Shown here in pieces: positions 54,152-64,000 of a stretch of DNA of 64,000 nt (positions are counted from its first letter, which is position 1; every line of letters starts with the position of its first letter). Origin of the DNA: Pinus tabuliformis (Eukaryota > Streptophyta > Pinopsida > Pinales > Pinaceae); the NCBI GenBank assembly GCA_031772625.1, contig CM062814.1, positions 823,554,757 through 823,618,756 of the forward strand, read 5' to 3'. The translations under genes were made by a program, and so were the position numbers. The notes under the pieces are model-generated. The model saw only the letters and a list, made by a program, of their open reading frames with translations, made no database searches and was not told the DNA's origin.

Positions 54152-55192
54152 TGTTGAAAAGAGAAATAAGAAATGATAAAAATAGAATCCAAAAATTCCA
54201 ATTTTAATTTGTCCTTGAATTAAAATTGTGAATTAAATTCGAATTTAGTCTCACCATCTACTTGGAAATAATTAATTAATTCATTATGGATTAATTAGTT
54301 GGAGAAATTCAAGTTAGAAGTCTTTCTAAAGTCATGCAATAGTTATCCCTTAAATTAAGGATATTATCCCTTAATTCAAGAGATAAGATTGAGTTATATT
54401 TGAGTTGTAATAAGTTAGATCAGTTTACTGAGTTAAGTCCAGTTAAATTAGTTCCAAACTATTTGAGGAACTAATTGTGAGTTATCAGTCAGTTGATGCA
54501 TGCATGCACTCAACTAGTGTACTCCAGATAACTGAAGATTCCCTCATCAGAAACTCATGCATGTCTATTCTGAGAAAGACCTAGTTGAGCTAAATGTCAA
54601 GCACAATGTACTATCAGTTGCATGTTTTCTCCTATAAAGGAAGCTCATGCATGCAGTCAAGGGAAGGTTCCTTGGAGGATTGTGCAGTTCTGGCAGTGTG
54701 TGAGAGGAGTGTTCCATTGGGTGAAGGAGATCATCCCAGAGGAACTGCACAAGGAAATAGGAGCTTGGAGGGCAGAGGAGAAGGCTTATGAGAAGCTTTG
54801 ATTGCCTGTGAGCATCCACGAGGATTGTACTGAGAGCTGGCTAGCTGTGAGAGCTAAAGCTTTGTATAATTCTAATGTATTTCCACCTTGTATGATAATA
54901 TAGATAGTGGGGTTTTTAGCTGAGGTTTTCACCTGAGTATTTTCTGTGTTTCATGTGCATTGATTCTTCTTCTTCTGGTTATATTGTTCAGTTGTAATTC
55001 AACTCGATCTTTAAGCTTTCGCAAAGCAAATTGATAGTAGAAGTAGATTATAGTATTTCGCTTTGGCTATATTGCATTATCGGGTTAATCTACAGTCAGA
55101 TTTTCTACATGGTCTTAGAGTGAGATTTGTAGAGAATTTGCAGAATTTCTACATGGTATCGGAGCTAGCTGATCTATAGAGAAATTTCTACA
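54152..55192 (+). repeat. outer right LTR, 1041 bp
   Basis: TGTTGAAAAG...GAAATTTCTACA, followed by the target duplication atagg. A TATA-like tcctataaaggaa lies at about 54632. It carries the small hairpin agttgatgcatgcatgcac + tcaact near 54490-54520, the same sequence found at the centre of the palindrome. Confidence 0.9.
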
Positions 55193-55197
55193 ATAGG

Positions 55198-57630
55198 ATG
55201 AAGAATTAGATTAGTTCTTCTTGGTGTAAACAACTTCCTTATAGTGCATTTGAATTTTAGAGATGCTCTTGTGTTTAGGATGTTTTATATTTTGAATAAA
55301 AAGACTATTTTCCTATATTTGAGTATTTGTTGATTTCCTTAAGGCTTCCCATGATAACCTTGATTAGGGCCTGCATTTTTTATTTTTATTTATTTATTAT
55401 TATTATTATTATTTTTTTAATTTTATCTTTTTATTTTTATTTTTTATTTTTTATTTTTTGTATCTAGTACTTCCAATTCCTCACTAGATTATAGTTTCTA
55501 TAGCTGTGCTATAAAAAGTACTTCAACAATATTTATTTAGTTTTATATTTTTTCCTTCTTGTTGTTTAAATTCTATAATTTCCCTTTTAGAATGTGAAGG
55601 TATATCTTTTATTTTATATATGATTAACATACTCATTTTATTATCAACTAGGGTTTGTTAACTTGTGAGGACTCTGTGTTGTATGCATAAGTACCAAAGT
55701 TCCTACCAAGTCTTATGCCTATGCATGAAACCTACTGGTGGTGGAAGTAGAGATCTAGACAAGTTAAATTACTCGAATTGGTGTGACCATAAGTTTACCC
55801 GAATACTGGAGTTCAAATCTTAAGAGCGATACCCAATTGAAACAAGGCTTCATATCAAGGTATGATTCTATAGAAGTTCGCTGATTTCACAACAACAACT
55901 GCAGATTATGAAACAACAATGCAACCACTTCTATAAAAAAAAATTGATGCAAAGAACATGGCCCAAGAAAATAAATAAATGAATTTAACACCAATCACAC
56001 TTACACATGCCACACAAATCAATTCAGTCGATCGTAACTACTGAATAGTAATCAAATCAAATGTTGCAAGAAAGAAACACATACAGATATAAATAAATAA
56101 CTAGAATGAAGAATGTGCGTAGGGTCTTACCTCGAGCAGGCCCAACTTGGGGTTCAACCTGCACCCAATGCTCAAATTACAAATATAAGCTCTACAAATC
56201 AAAACGTGCATCCATGAGCAATCATATTATCAAACAAAAATATAACACAATCTTAACAACGAATGTCCCATCATAGGTTTATACATTCATATTTATAGAT
56301 ATCAGAGGAATCTCTGTCCTAACAACTAATTAAAAACAGAGGATACACTATCCAAATAATTCACCTTGGTTTCCAAAATAGGACTAGACACACTTGACAT
56401 AAGTTACATATGAAGTACTAATTAAAGAATTGACGATGCAACAATTGTTTCACACTGAGGCCTCTTGATTGCTAAATCATTAATCTCCAGGACATAAAAT
56501 ACCCCTTTCAGACTGGAAAGAGATATGCAGACCAACTAAACATCTGATTGGCTCATGGAAAATCAACTGAAAATATGCCAACATCCTCACATTGATTTAT
56601 AACTGAGATGCAAACTTCTAAGGAAAGTTTCTCATTGTTGTTCCTCGCTTATAGCGTCCTGTCGGTTTGAATATGCCAACTGTCCCTGAATAGTAGGTGT
56701 CTGATCAATTATCCATCTTAGCAACCCGTGTTAAGCATAGGATTACAAATATTTGATAAAGGGAAGGAGAAGAATTAGTCAAAATAAGAGAAATGATTCT
56801 ATAGAAAAAATCATCCATCTCACAACTCATCACCTTTTTTAATTATGAAACTTGAAACTTAACAATTATGGTGTTTATCATCTTGGTATAAATCCTTAGG
56901 ATATGAAATTAATCACGATTGAGTTATTATCTATTTATTAAATGATCTAGTTGCACCATTTATTTTATCTAAAATAACAATGACAACTGCCTCATTTATC
57001 CCATGTTTCTTGAATTGGGATTTAAGAGTTCACATCACAAACCTAGTGGATGGATAGATAGAACATAAGGGATTAGAATTGGGCATCTCATTTATTTATA
57101 AATTCTATACCTCCATTCAAAAGAATTAGTTTTTCCATATTTTATTACCAAGTTCCTTAAATAATTTAAATATGCATCACTTGAACGTGTTCCTATATTT
57201 AGCTTATGTATGATGATAAGAGGTTATTAAACCTATGGCACATCACCTCATTAACTACCAATCTCTGTTTTTCGATAGTCCTATAGCAACCAACCAATAA
57301 ATCTCCAATTTAGTTTTCTTGTCACATAAGAGGGAGTCAAGGTTACGAATTACTTGCCTAAAGAAAGAAGCCAACATTGCATTCAAGAAAAGCATTAGAT
57401 TGCCTTTACTTCATCAATTCATAATTTAGAATACACCCATGTAGTTTCTTAGTTGACAATACCTCATAAAGAAGCACTTTCTTGGATTGATTAACTAAAG
57501 TTAAGTTGATGAGTTCAACAATATTCTTGTAATTCATTAGCCCATCACCTTTTGGCACTATTATTGAGGAAGTGATAAAAACTACACTTAGGTTAATCTA
57601 AACTTAATTTACCTCAATAAGTATCATTGA
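55198..57630. other. no gene recognised; TTATT low complexity at 55377-55480
   Basis: Low-complexity T/A tract with TTATTATT units, then ordinary AT-rich DNA with stops in every frame. Confidence 0.45.
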
Positions 57631-57660
57631 TTTTAATAAATCCTTTCATGGATCATTCAA

Positions 57661-57927
57661 TTGGACATGATGAAGAATATTTTTCTTGTAATACCATGGT
57701 TGAAGAAGGAGAACAATCACATGATATATTTGAGTTCCCAACTTGGGAAACTAAGGAAGAAACAATGTGAAAATATTAATCCTATTCTTTTCCCTCATTT
57801 TCATGGTCTTACTATAGAGGAACTTGATACTTTCCTCTTTATATTTGAGGTCTTTTGTAGAATTTATGGCCATGTAGTATATGCTCAAAAATATATTTTC
57901 CCCTCTATAATGAAGAGTCAACCTTGA
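57661..57927 (+). pseudogene. possible retrotransposon gag fragment
   Basis: The stretch FPHFHGLTIEELDTFLFIFE and then VFCRIYGHVVYAQK resembles the plant retrotransposon gag motif FHGLSTEDPDTFLFEF...LCRSYDYTSDAQK from family memory. Only about 45 residues are similar, with no neighbouring pol. It lies just left of the copia derivative and is not part of it. Confidence 0.45.
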
Positions 57928-58043
57928 GATTGTTTATAAGCTTAGAGGGGAATAACTTTTAAAACCCTCAGATGGAGAATTATGTTAGGATATTCCGACA
58001 CATAGGAAATAGTTAAGTACAACTTGGTCTAGTATAGAGTTAA

Positions 58044-59267
58044 GTCCATCAGATGGATGTTAAATCTGCCTTCTTGCATGGGGACTTGCATGAAGAAATC
58101 TACATGGAACAACCCATTGGCTTCATAAAAATAGACTCCAGCCTTGTATGTCGGCTTAAGAAATCCCTTTATAGTCTCAAGCAAGCTCCTCGAGCTTGGT
58201 ATGCCAAAATGGATAACTTTCTTTTAGAATCTGGCTTTTCTAGGTGTCATTCTGACAATACTGTCTACACCAAGAAAGTGGGCAAGTCTCTTATCATTCT
58301 TGTTCTTTATGTTGATGATCTTATCCTTACCGGTAGTGATCCCAACCTTATAAACCATGTGAAGTCCAACCTTAAAAAGAAATTTGAAATGACAGACTTA
58401 GGACACTTACATTATTTTCTCGGTCTTCAAGTCTTGCAATCCAAGGAGGGTATTTCCCTTTCCCAGTCCAAGTATGCCTGTGATATTCTACGCCATTTTC
58501 ACATGGAAGACTGTAAGCCATTCCCTTCTCCCTTCCAGTCTGGAGTCAAACTTTCAGTCACTTGTATTTCTCCTGAAGTTGATGCTACCTTATACCGTCA
58601 ACTTGTAGGAAAACTTCTGTATCTAACCCATACTCGACCTGACCTTTCCTTTGTCGTTGGCCTTGTTGCTCGGTTTATGCAAAACCCACGTGAAATTCAT
58701 TGGAAAGAAGCTAAAAGAATACTTCGTTATGTTCGAGGTACAGTTCAGTTTGGGATTCATTACAGTGCCGAAGCATCTCCTCTATTGGTTGGTTTCACTG
58801 ATTCTGATTGGGCTGGTGACCCTGATGATCGAAAGTCTACTGCCGGTTATGTGTTCACTCTTGGTTCAGGACCTATTACATGGGCTTGCAAGAAACAAGG
58901 TGCCATTTCTCTTTAATCAGCAGAAGCAGAGTATCGTGGTGCTATAGAAGCTAGTAAGGAAGCCTTGTGGCTTCGTCAGATCCTGTCAGAGTTTGGCTTT
59001 CAGCAGCAGCATCCGACTACACTTTGGTGTGATAATCAAAGTGCCATTCAATTATGGAAAGATCCAGTGCAACATCAGCGCAACAAACACATTGAACTGC
59101 ACATGCACTTCATCAGAAAGCTCATACACGACCATGTTCTTGAAGTGCAATATTGTTCAATAGATGATCAAGTTGTAGACATTTTCACAAAGGCTCTCAC
59201 AGAGGCGAAGTTCACCAAACTTCAATTTATGGTTGGAGTTCAGGAAGTTGTCACTAAGGGGGGATAG
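58044..59267 (+). pseudogene. copia reverse transcriptase and RNase H, one stop
   Basis: Copia RT: MDVKSAFLHGDLHEEIYMEQP, SLYSLKQAPRAWY, the active site LYVDDLILTG (YVDD intact), LGHLHYFLGLQV and YRQLVGKLLYLTHTRPDLSF. RNase H: FTDSDWAGDPDDRKSTAGY, LWCDNQSAIQL and the HFIR block. One in-frame stop, TAA at 58914-58916, stands where the family has Ser (between ISL and SAEAEYRG). The frame then continues to TAG at 59265-59267. The N-terminal third of RT is missing. Confidence 0.92.
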
Positions 59268-59337
59268 GCTCTAGTGCCTCCTTCCTTCTCCTATTGTGTC
59301 ATATTTGTAAGTCCTTCAATCCTATCCCAAGTTGTTC

Positions 59338-59348
59338 TTAAGGGGGGA
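59338..59348 (+). other. polypurine tract of the copia element
   Basis: taagggggga directly before the LTR TGTTAGG. A nearly identical tract, ctaagggggg, occurs at 59254-59263 at the end of the coding frame. Confidence 0.7.
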
Positions 59349-59788
59349 TGTTAGGATATTCCGACACATAGGAAATAGTTAAGTACAACTTGGTCTAGTA
59401 TAGAGTTAGGTAAAGTGTGTTTCTTTACCTTGTACATTTTGTAACTTACAATCCAACGGTCACGATATATAGTGATCCGACGGTTCATTCTCTCCTCGGT
59501 ATTACCGACACTTGATCCGTGGCTTGACACCCGATTGGTCCATGATTTCTATTTAAAGCGCATGGAGGGTCATTTGTAGGGTAATCCGTCTATGAGAGAA
59601 GCTTATGTAAATTTTCATTCTTTTATTAATAAATTGCCTGAAGTGGCCGCGTTGGCTCAGGCCGTGGACTGTTTCCCTCTTTGAGGGTTTTAACCACGTC
59701 AAAAATACTGGTGTATTGATCTGTGATCTGGTTGTGAGCGGTGTCCTTTGGTGTTTTGTCTGAGGAACTTACCCTGTAAATTCCTACA
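59349..59788 (+). repeat. 3' LTR of the copia derivative, 440 bp
   Basis: TGTTAGGATATTCC...AAATTCCTACA. It includes a TATA-like ctatttaaagcg (about 59550) and the U5 style phrase gtggactgtttccctctttg. Followed directly by the duplication aatta. Confidence 0.88.
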
Positions 59789-59793
59789 AATTA

Positions 59794-61290
59794 TTGCATG
59801 AACAAGGAAATGAATGGTAGGTACTAGTGAAGGGATTAACTAGTTTCATTTTGAATAAGAATTGAAAAACCTATAAAAAAAGTTATATATCATGAAAATG
59901 CAACATATGGATATAAAGAGATAAATGGGGGAAAATATTGAAAATTAAGGTAGAAAGGTGTAAAGAAGAATTGACTAGAAGAAGTGAAATGACTGAAATC
60001 GTGGAAGCATCCATTTCCAATATTGTATAGCTATCTAAATAGATGTTGAATTCTAGGCCTCTGGCATAGGTGTATACTCTTTTCCATAAAAGATCATGGC
60101 ACAAATTCCAATTGGCAAGAATCATAAACTACCTTACCAAGTTGATACACTCAAAGAGTTAATTGAAACATGTCGATACGATGGTGAAGGAGAAAAATAT
60201 GAGCTAAGTAACTTCTATATTTAAAATTATGTACTATCTCACCTCTATAGGTGGTCACTAAAACCCTAATTAGAAGAGGTATAAATGAAAGCATTATATT
60301 CTTGGATTATCCATGAGAAGTTGAGTTGTTGAATGAAAAAAAGTATGAAGAGGAGGAACATGTGGTCATCTACGAGCTAGGGTTGAAATAATAATTCTTG
60401 ATGTAGTGATCATAAGCCACATGACCTTGACACTAGATACATAATTAATACTTATTTTAGAAGAAAAGAAAAGGGAAACAATTTCCCATTATGAGGGATA
60501 GATAAAATATTCTAGAGAAAAGGCGCTCCACGCTTGCCAAAGTAGATGGGATGAGCTTCCCACTAACTCCCAAGTAATGGAGATTCATTTTCCTTAAAAC
60601 CTTTATGCTACTTTATTTAGGGCATATTTGTGCATGGAAAGGATAAGAAAGATGAAGGAAAAATGGATTGGAATTAATCTCAATCCTCCTCTTCTTTTAC
60701 ACCCTACATGTACAAGCGAATTAGAACAAGAGAACGAAAGAAAGAGATGGAGAGAAGAGGAGCATATAATATGATATCATTACAAGGATTCCATCACACA
60801 ATTTCTAGCATATGATTTAGAAAAATATGCATAGACCAACATAACAAAGGAGGAAGAGTAAAAGGAAAACTATGGGGGCATTTCTAATTGCAAAAGAATA
60901 AGAAAAGCCTCCAAGTTAGGGGGCGATAATGGGCCACTAGATAGTCAGATTTTAAGGCCCATGTTATAACTTATGTGATTTATTTTTTGCCTTAAGAGTT
61001 GCCTAACTACTGTATTACTATCACAGGGCCCCAATATTACAACTTATGTGATTTATTTTGTGTCCTAAGAGTTACCTAGCTAATAATATATTTCTAGTAT
61101 AGGCACCCCATCTTACATATTATGTGATTTGTTTCATGCCCATCTTACAACTTAATGCCATGCGAGATGTTACTAGATTTAGGGTTCTAACCCTCAAGTA
61201 TTGCCTAAATCCCCTAGATTGGTTTCACTTTCAAGAGATTATACATCACATCCTAGTTGACATATTCATCAAGGGATTATATTAGGGAGA
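59794..61290. other. no gene recognised
   Basis: AT-rich, with small unsupported frames. 60950-61150 contains several imperfect copies of the phrase acttatgtgatttattttgtg...taagagt, a short diverged repeat of about 70 bp. Confidence 0.35.
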
Positions 61291-61291
61291 G

Positions 61292-61660
61292 TGTTGGAAT
61301 TGCTTTGGTAGGGGTAGAAATTGACTTGAGGAGGAGGCTACAATGACCTTGTGCATAGTTTGATGTGTTTGTTAGAATTCTAGATGATAAGTTGAAAGAT
61401 ATGGAACAATCAACCTTGAGTAGTGATATGGATCTACTTGTGGATTTATGTGTGAGGAACTCATTTCTCAACAAATGAGGTGCATCAACGAGGTATGTAA
61501 ACATGTGCATATTTAATGTTATTTCATTGATTTTAAATTATGACATCAAAGTCTATATATTTAGTCTTGAAATCTCATTTATGTAATGTTTATTTAAGAT
61601 TATTTGCAATATACCTTATTTCTACTAATAAGTTTTAATACTAAGAAACAACCTATTTAC
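61292..61660 (+). repeat. possible LTR start after a purine tract
   Basis: gggagag then tgttggaattgctttgg is the typical PPT/LTR junction of copia elements. At 63800-63860 the phrase tttccccaccatggggttttt is typical of an LTR U5 end. The two may belong to one long LTR or to fragments. No partner LTR or TSD was seen. Confidence 0.3.
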
Positions 61661-61664
61661 CATG

Positions 61665-63110
61665 AGGTCGTTAATGCACATGTATAAATACTATTTGTAA
61701 TGCGAAGTTTTAAAATTCAAATTTATATCTCTCCAGATTGAACATTTAACATTTATTGAGTCTATGAAATTTGCATGTATACACAACATAAACTTGCCCC
61801 AAATATGTTAACTATGTCTTCATTTCATGCGATGGGAATTGATGCTGCTACAAATTGGGTACACATTTTTTTAAGGGAAAAGAGTCACTTTTTTTTTTTT
61901 TCCACAATAGAATTAAAAATATATTTTGATATTTATATGATTAATTCAATGTTTTTTGATTTGGTTTCACAAATATGTTTTGATATTTATTTTTATTAAT
62001 GTGTTAAGGAGTGTGGTTAATATTGTCATGTCATAATTAGTGGGTAGCCATAGTAACTTTAAGATTGAGGTTTTGGATTGAAACTCACTTATTGTGCCAC
62101 AATTTTGTCCCATATTTTAGAAAATCTAATGACTTGTATTAAATTCTTGAATATGGGTCCAAAATATTCTTATCCAAGACATGTTTCTGTAAAGGAAAAT
62201 GTAGCAATTTGTCATTAGCTACTTAGCACATAAAATGAGTTAAAGAGGTAGATGAATTGAATCACCATTACATGCTTAGGTGACATTTGTGTAGTTGGCT
62301 AATAGTCATATTTATAGCTTGGAATTGTAACCTTTGTATAACTTATAAATAAGGTTGTTAATGTACATGTATAAATACTATCTGTAATGTGAAGTTTTAA
62401 ATTTCAAATTTATATCGCTCTAGATTAAATATCTAACATTTCTTTAGTGCATGTAATTTGCATGTGTACACAACATAACCTTGCCCCAAATATGTTAGCT
62501 ATGTCCTCATTTCATGTGATGTGCATTGATGTTGCTACAAATTGGTACACATTTTTTAAAGGGAAAATAATGACATTTTGTTTTTCAATAGTAGAATTAA
62601 AAACACTTTTTAATATTTATATGATTAGTTCAATTCCTTTTCGTTTTGGTTTCAAAAATATGAGTCATTTATTAGTTTTCTTAATATGTAATGGAGTGTG
62701 CTTGATATTGTCATGGTGTAATTAGTCTGTAGCAAGATGAGATTTTATGCCTATTTTATTGAGCTTTTGGATTGAAACTCAGTAAGTGTGCCATGGTTTT
62801 GTCCCATATTTTAGAAAATCTAGTGACTTATTACTAAATGATTGAATATGAGTCCAAGATATTCTTATCCATGTCATATTTTGGCAAAGGAAAATCTATT
62901 GTCTTGTTGTTGTCATTTTATGGTTTTTAACTTTTAAGATTTTGACTTCTATCCATCAAAACAATTGTATTGGCCCGGACCATAATTAATTCCACAATTG
63001 CAAGTAGGATCCTTAATCAAATCTTATTGAATTGTATTTATAATTTGTATAAAGGTTAGGTGACACTCATGTAGTTGGCTAATAGTCATATTTGTAAATA
63101 GCTTGCTATT
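61665..63110. repeat. direct tandem duplication, 687-bp period
   Basis: aggtcgttaatgcacatgta (61665) and aggttgttaatgtacatgta (62352) begin two copies. Matching internal blocks include cttgccccaaatatgtta, tcatttcatg(c/t)gatg, ttgtcccatattttagaaaa and tgtagttggctaatagtcat. The copies are diverged at about one base in eight. Non-coding. Confidence 0.8.
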
Positions 63111-64000
63111 AATCAATATTAATTAAGATAAGTCAATTTATCTATAGCGAATTCAAGAAAAGTGATTTGAAGGGTTCAAGATGATCTTATCCATAATTTG
63201 GAATTAGATTATGACCATTGATTCAAGAACGAGAGATTATAAGAGGAAATCGATGGGGCTATTGGAGATACAATTTGAGTAAGAAATGACACATTGTTAG
63301 CATGGAAGACACCAAAAATAGGGTTCAAAAATGATTGAGATTGATTTTCCAGAGATAATTTCTTCACAATGATTTCCAGTTTCATAGTGACAAAGGGAGA
63401 TCGAATTATTCTACAAAATTCAAGTTTCTCTCAGTGGTGTGAATTGATAGAGAGAGAGGCAAATTTTCTAGAGAGAGGTCGAGTTGCTGGAGGAAGAGTG
63501 GATTTTACAGAGTGATCGATTTGCAGAGGAGAAGTTGAGTTTTCTAGAGAGATCAATTTTCTAGTGAAGGTCGAATTATTCTTCAGGGAGTGTGAGTTAC
63601 CAGTGGATTCCCTAAGACACACATGCGGGTTGATTCCAGGCCATACAAGAGGGTTGAATTGATTCAAAGGGGCCAAATAACTTCCAGGAAGTTGAAGTTG
63701 CTTGCAGAAGTGAAGAAAATAATTTCTGGTGCTTGGCTAATTTATGAGAAGCAATTTATGTATTATTTCAATTACAAATTTGCTAAATATTAATAAAACC
63801 TAATTTACAGAATTGGTTTCCCCACCATGGGGTTTTTCGAGGGACAATGTCTAAAAATATTGGTGTTGATTTTATGTGTATTGTTGTCTCAGTTCCTATG
63901 GTTTTTTTAATTTAGTGAAATTTGCAGTTGTGTTTTATTTAGTATTTGAAGTAAATTAATTTGCGAGGAAAAATAATCTAAAATATATGAGAATAATAAC
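63111..64000. other. no gene recognised; copia U5-like phrase near 63820
   Basis: AT-rich. 63430-63680 contains repeated gattttctagagaga / aggtcgaattattctt-like phrases. The small - strand frame there has no support. Confidence 0.35.

Larger units (their letters stand above)
49186..55192. mobile_element. palindromic (head-to-head) copia-type retrotransposon with single TSD
   Basis: Structure, left to right: full LTR (-) 49186-50236; 3' internal piece (-) 50237 to about 50932; truncated LTR (-) to 51502; a 13-bp spacer; truncated LTR (+) 51516-52206; PBS; gag-protease (+); full LTR (+) 54152-55192. The perfect 5-bp duplication atagg flanks the whole (49181-49185, 55193-55197), implying one integration event. 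Both outer ends are the LTR 3' (U5) end: the left begins TGTAGAAATTTC and the right ends GAAATTTCTACA. No RT or integrase is encoded, so mobility must have been supplied in trans. Confidence 0.85.
57983..59788 (+). mobile_element. Ty1/copia deletion derivative with 60-bp 5' LTR stub and TSD
   Basis: 1806 bp. 57983-58042 equals the first 60 bp of the 3' LTR (59349-59408) base for base, then passes directly into RT at about 58044. The rest of the 5' LTR, PBS, gag, protease, integrase and the RT N-terminus are missing. The 3' LTR ends CTACA at 59788. The perfect duplication aatta is at 57978-57982 and 59789-59793. Confidence 0.9.

Overview
Nuclear DNA of a seed plant with a large, repeat-filled genome. 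Evidence: Ty3/gypsy, Ty1/copia, LINE and hAT transposon families of plant type, and one plant gene whose short exons are separated by introns of about 11.0 and 12.6 kb. Such intron inflation fits a gymnosperm or another giant-genome plant, but the sequence alone does not fix the species.

The only cellular gene recognised is the 3' half of a Rab escort protein gene (REP, component A of Rab geranylgeranyltransferase, GDI/CHM superfamily), + strand, 9922-36384. Six exons (39, 340, 76, 202, 87 and 111 nt) join with consistent phases into about 284 C-terminal residues and a stop codon. The N-terminal half must lie before the window.

Layout. 1 to about 4.4 kb: decayed Ty3/gypsy element on the - strand (gag, protease, RT, RNase H, integrase, PBS, probable LTR). 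5.3-8.0 kb: hAT transposase pseudogene (-). 9.9-36.4 kb: REP. Its first visible intron holds a probable solo copia LTR (10.56-11.57 kb). Its second holds hAT-related remnants, a decayed LTR retrotransposon (about 17.4-21.4 kb, -) and a G-rich repeat. Its third holds a three-level nest of hAT elements (25.3-30.8 kb), the innermost with a clean 8-bp target duplication. 37.6-48.4 kb: AT-rich tandem repeats, a LINE ORF1 remnant and a diverged tandem duplication, one copy of which carries a long (AT)n(AC)n microsatellite and a 1.4-kb insertion.

49.2-55.2 kb is the most unusual part: a head-to-head palindromic copia-type retrotransposon. It is flanked by a perfect 5-bp target duplication, yet both outer termini are the U5 (3') end of the LTR. 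The palindrome centre falls on a short hairpin that is also present inside the intact LTR. 58.0-59.8 kb: a copia deletion derivative with a 60-bp 5' LTR stub fused to RT and perfect 5-bp target duplications. 61.7-63.1 kb: a 687-bp tandem duplication.

No tRNA, rRNA, CRISPR array, operon or bacterial signal was seen. Apart from REP, the coding potential is decayed transposon sequence.
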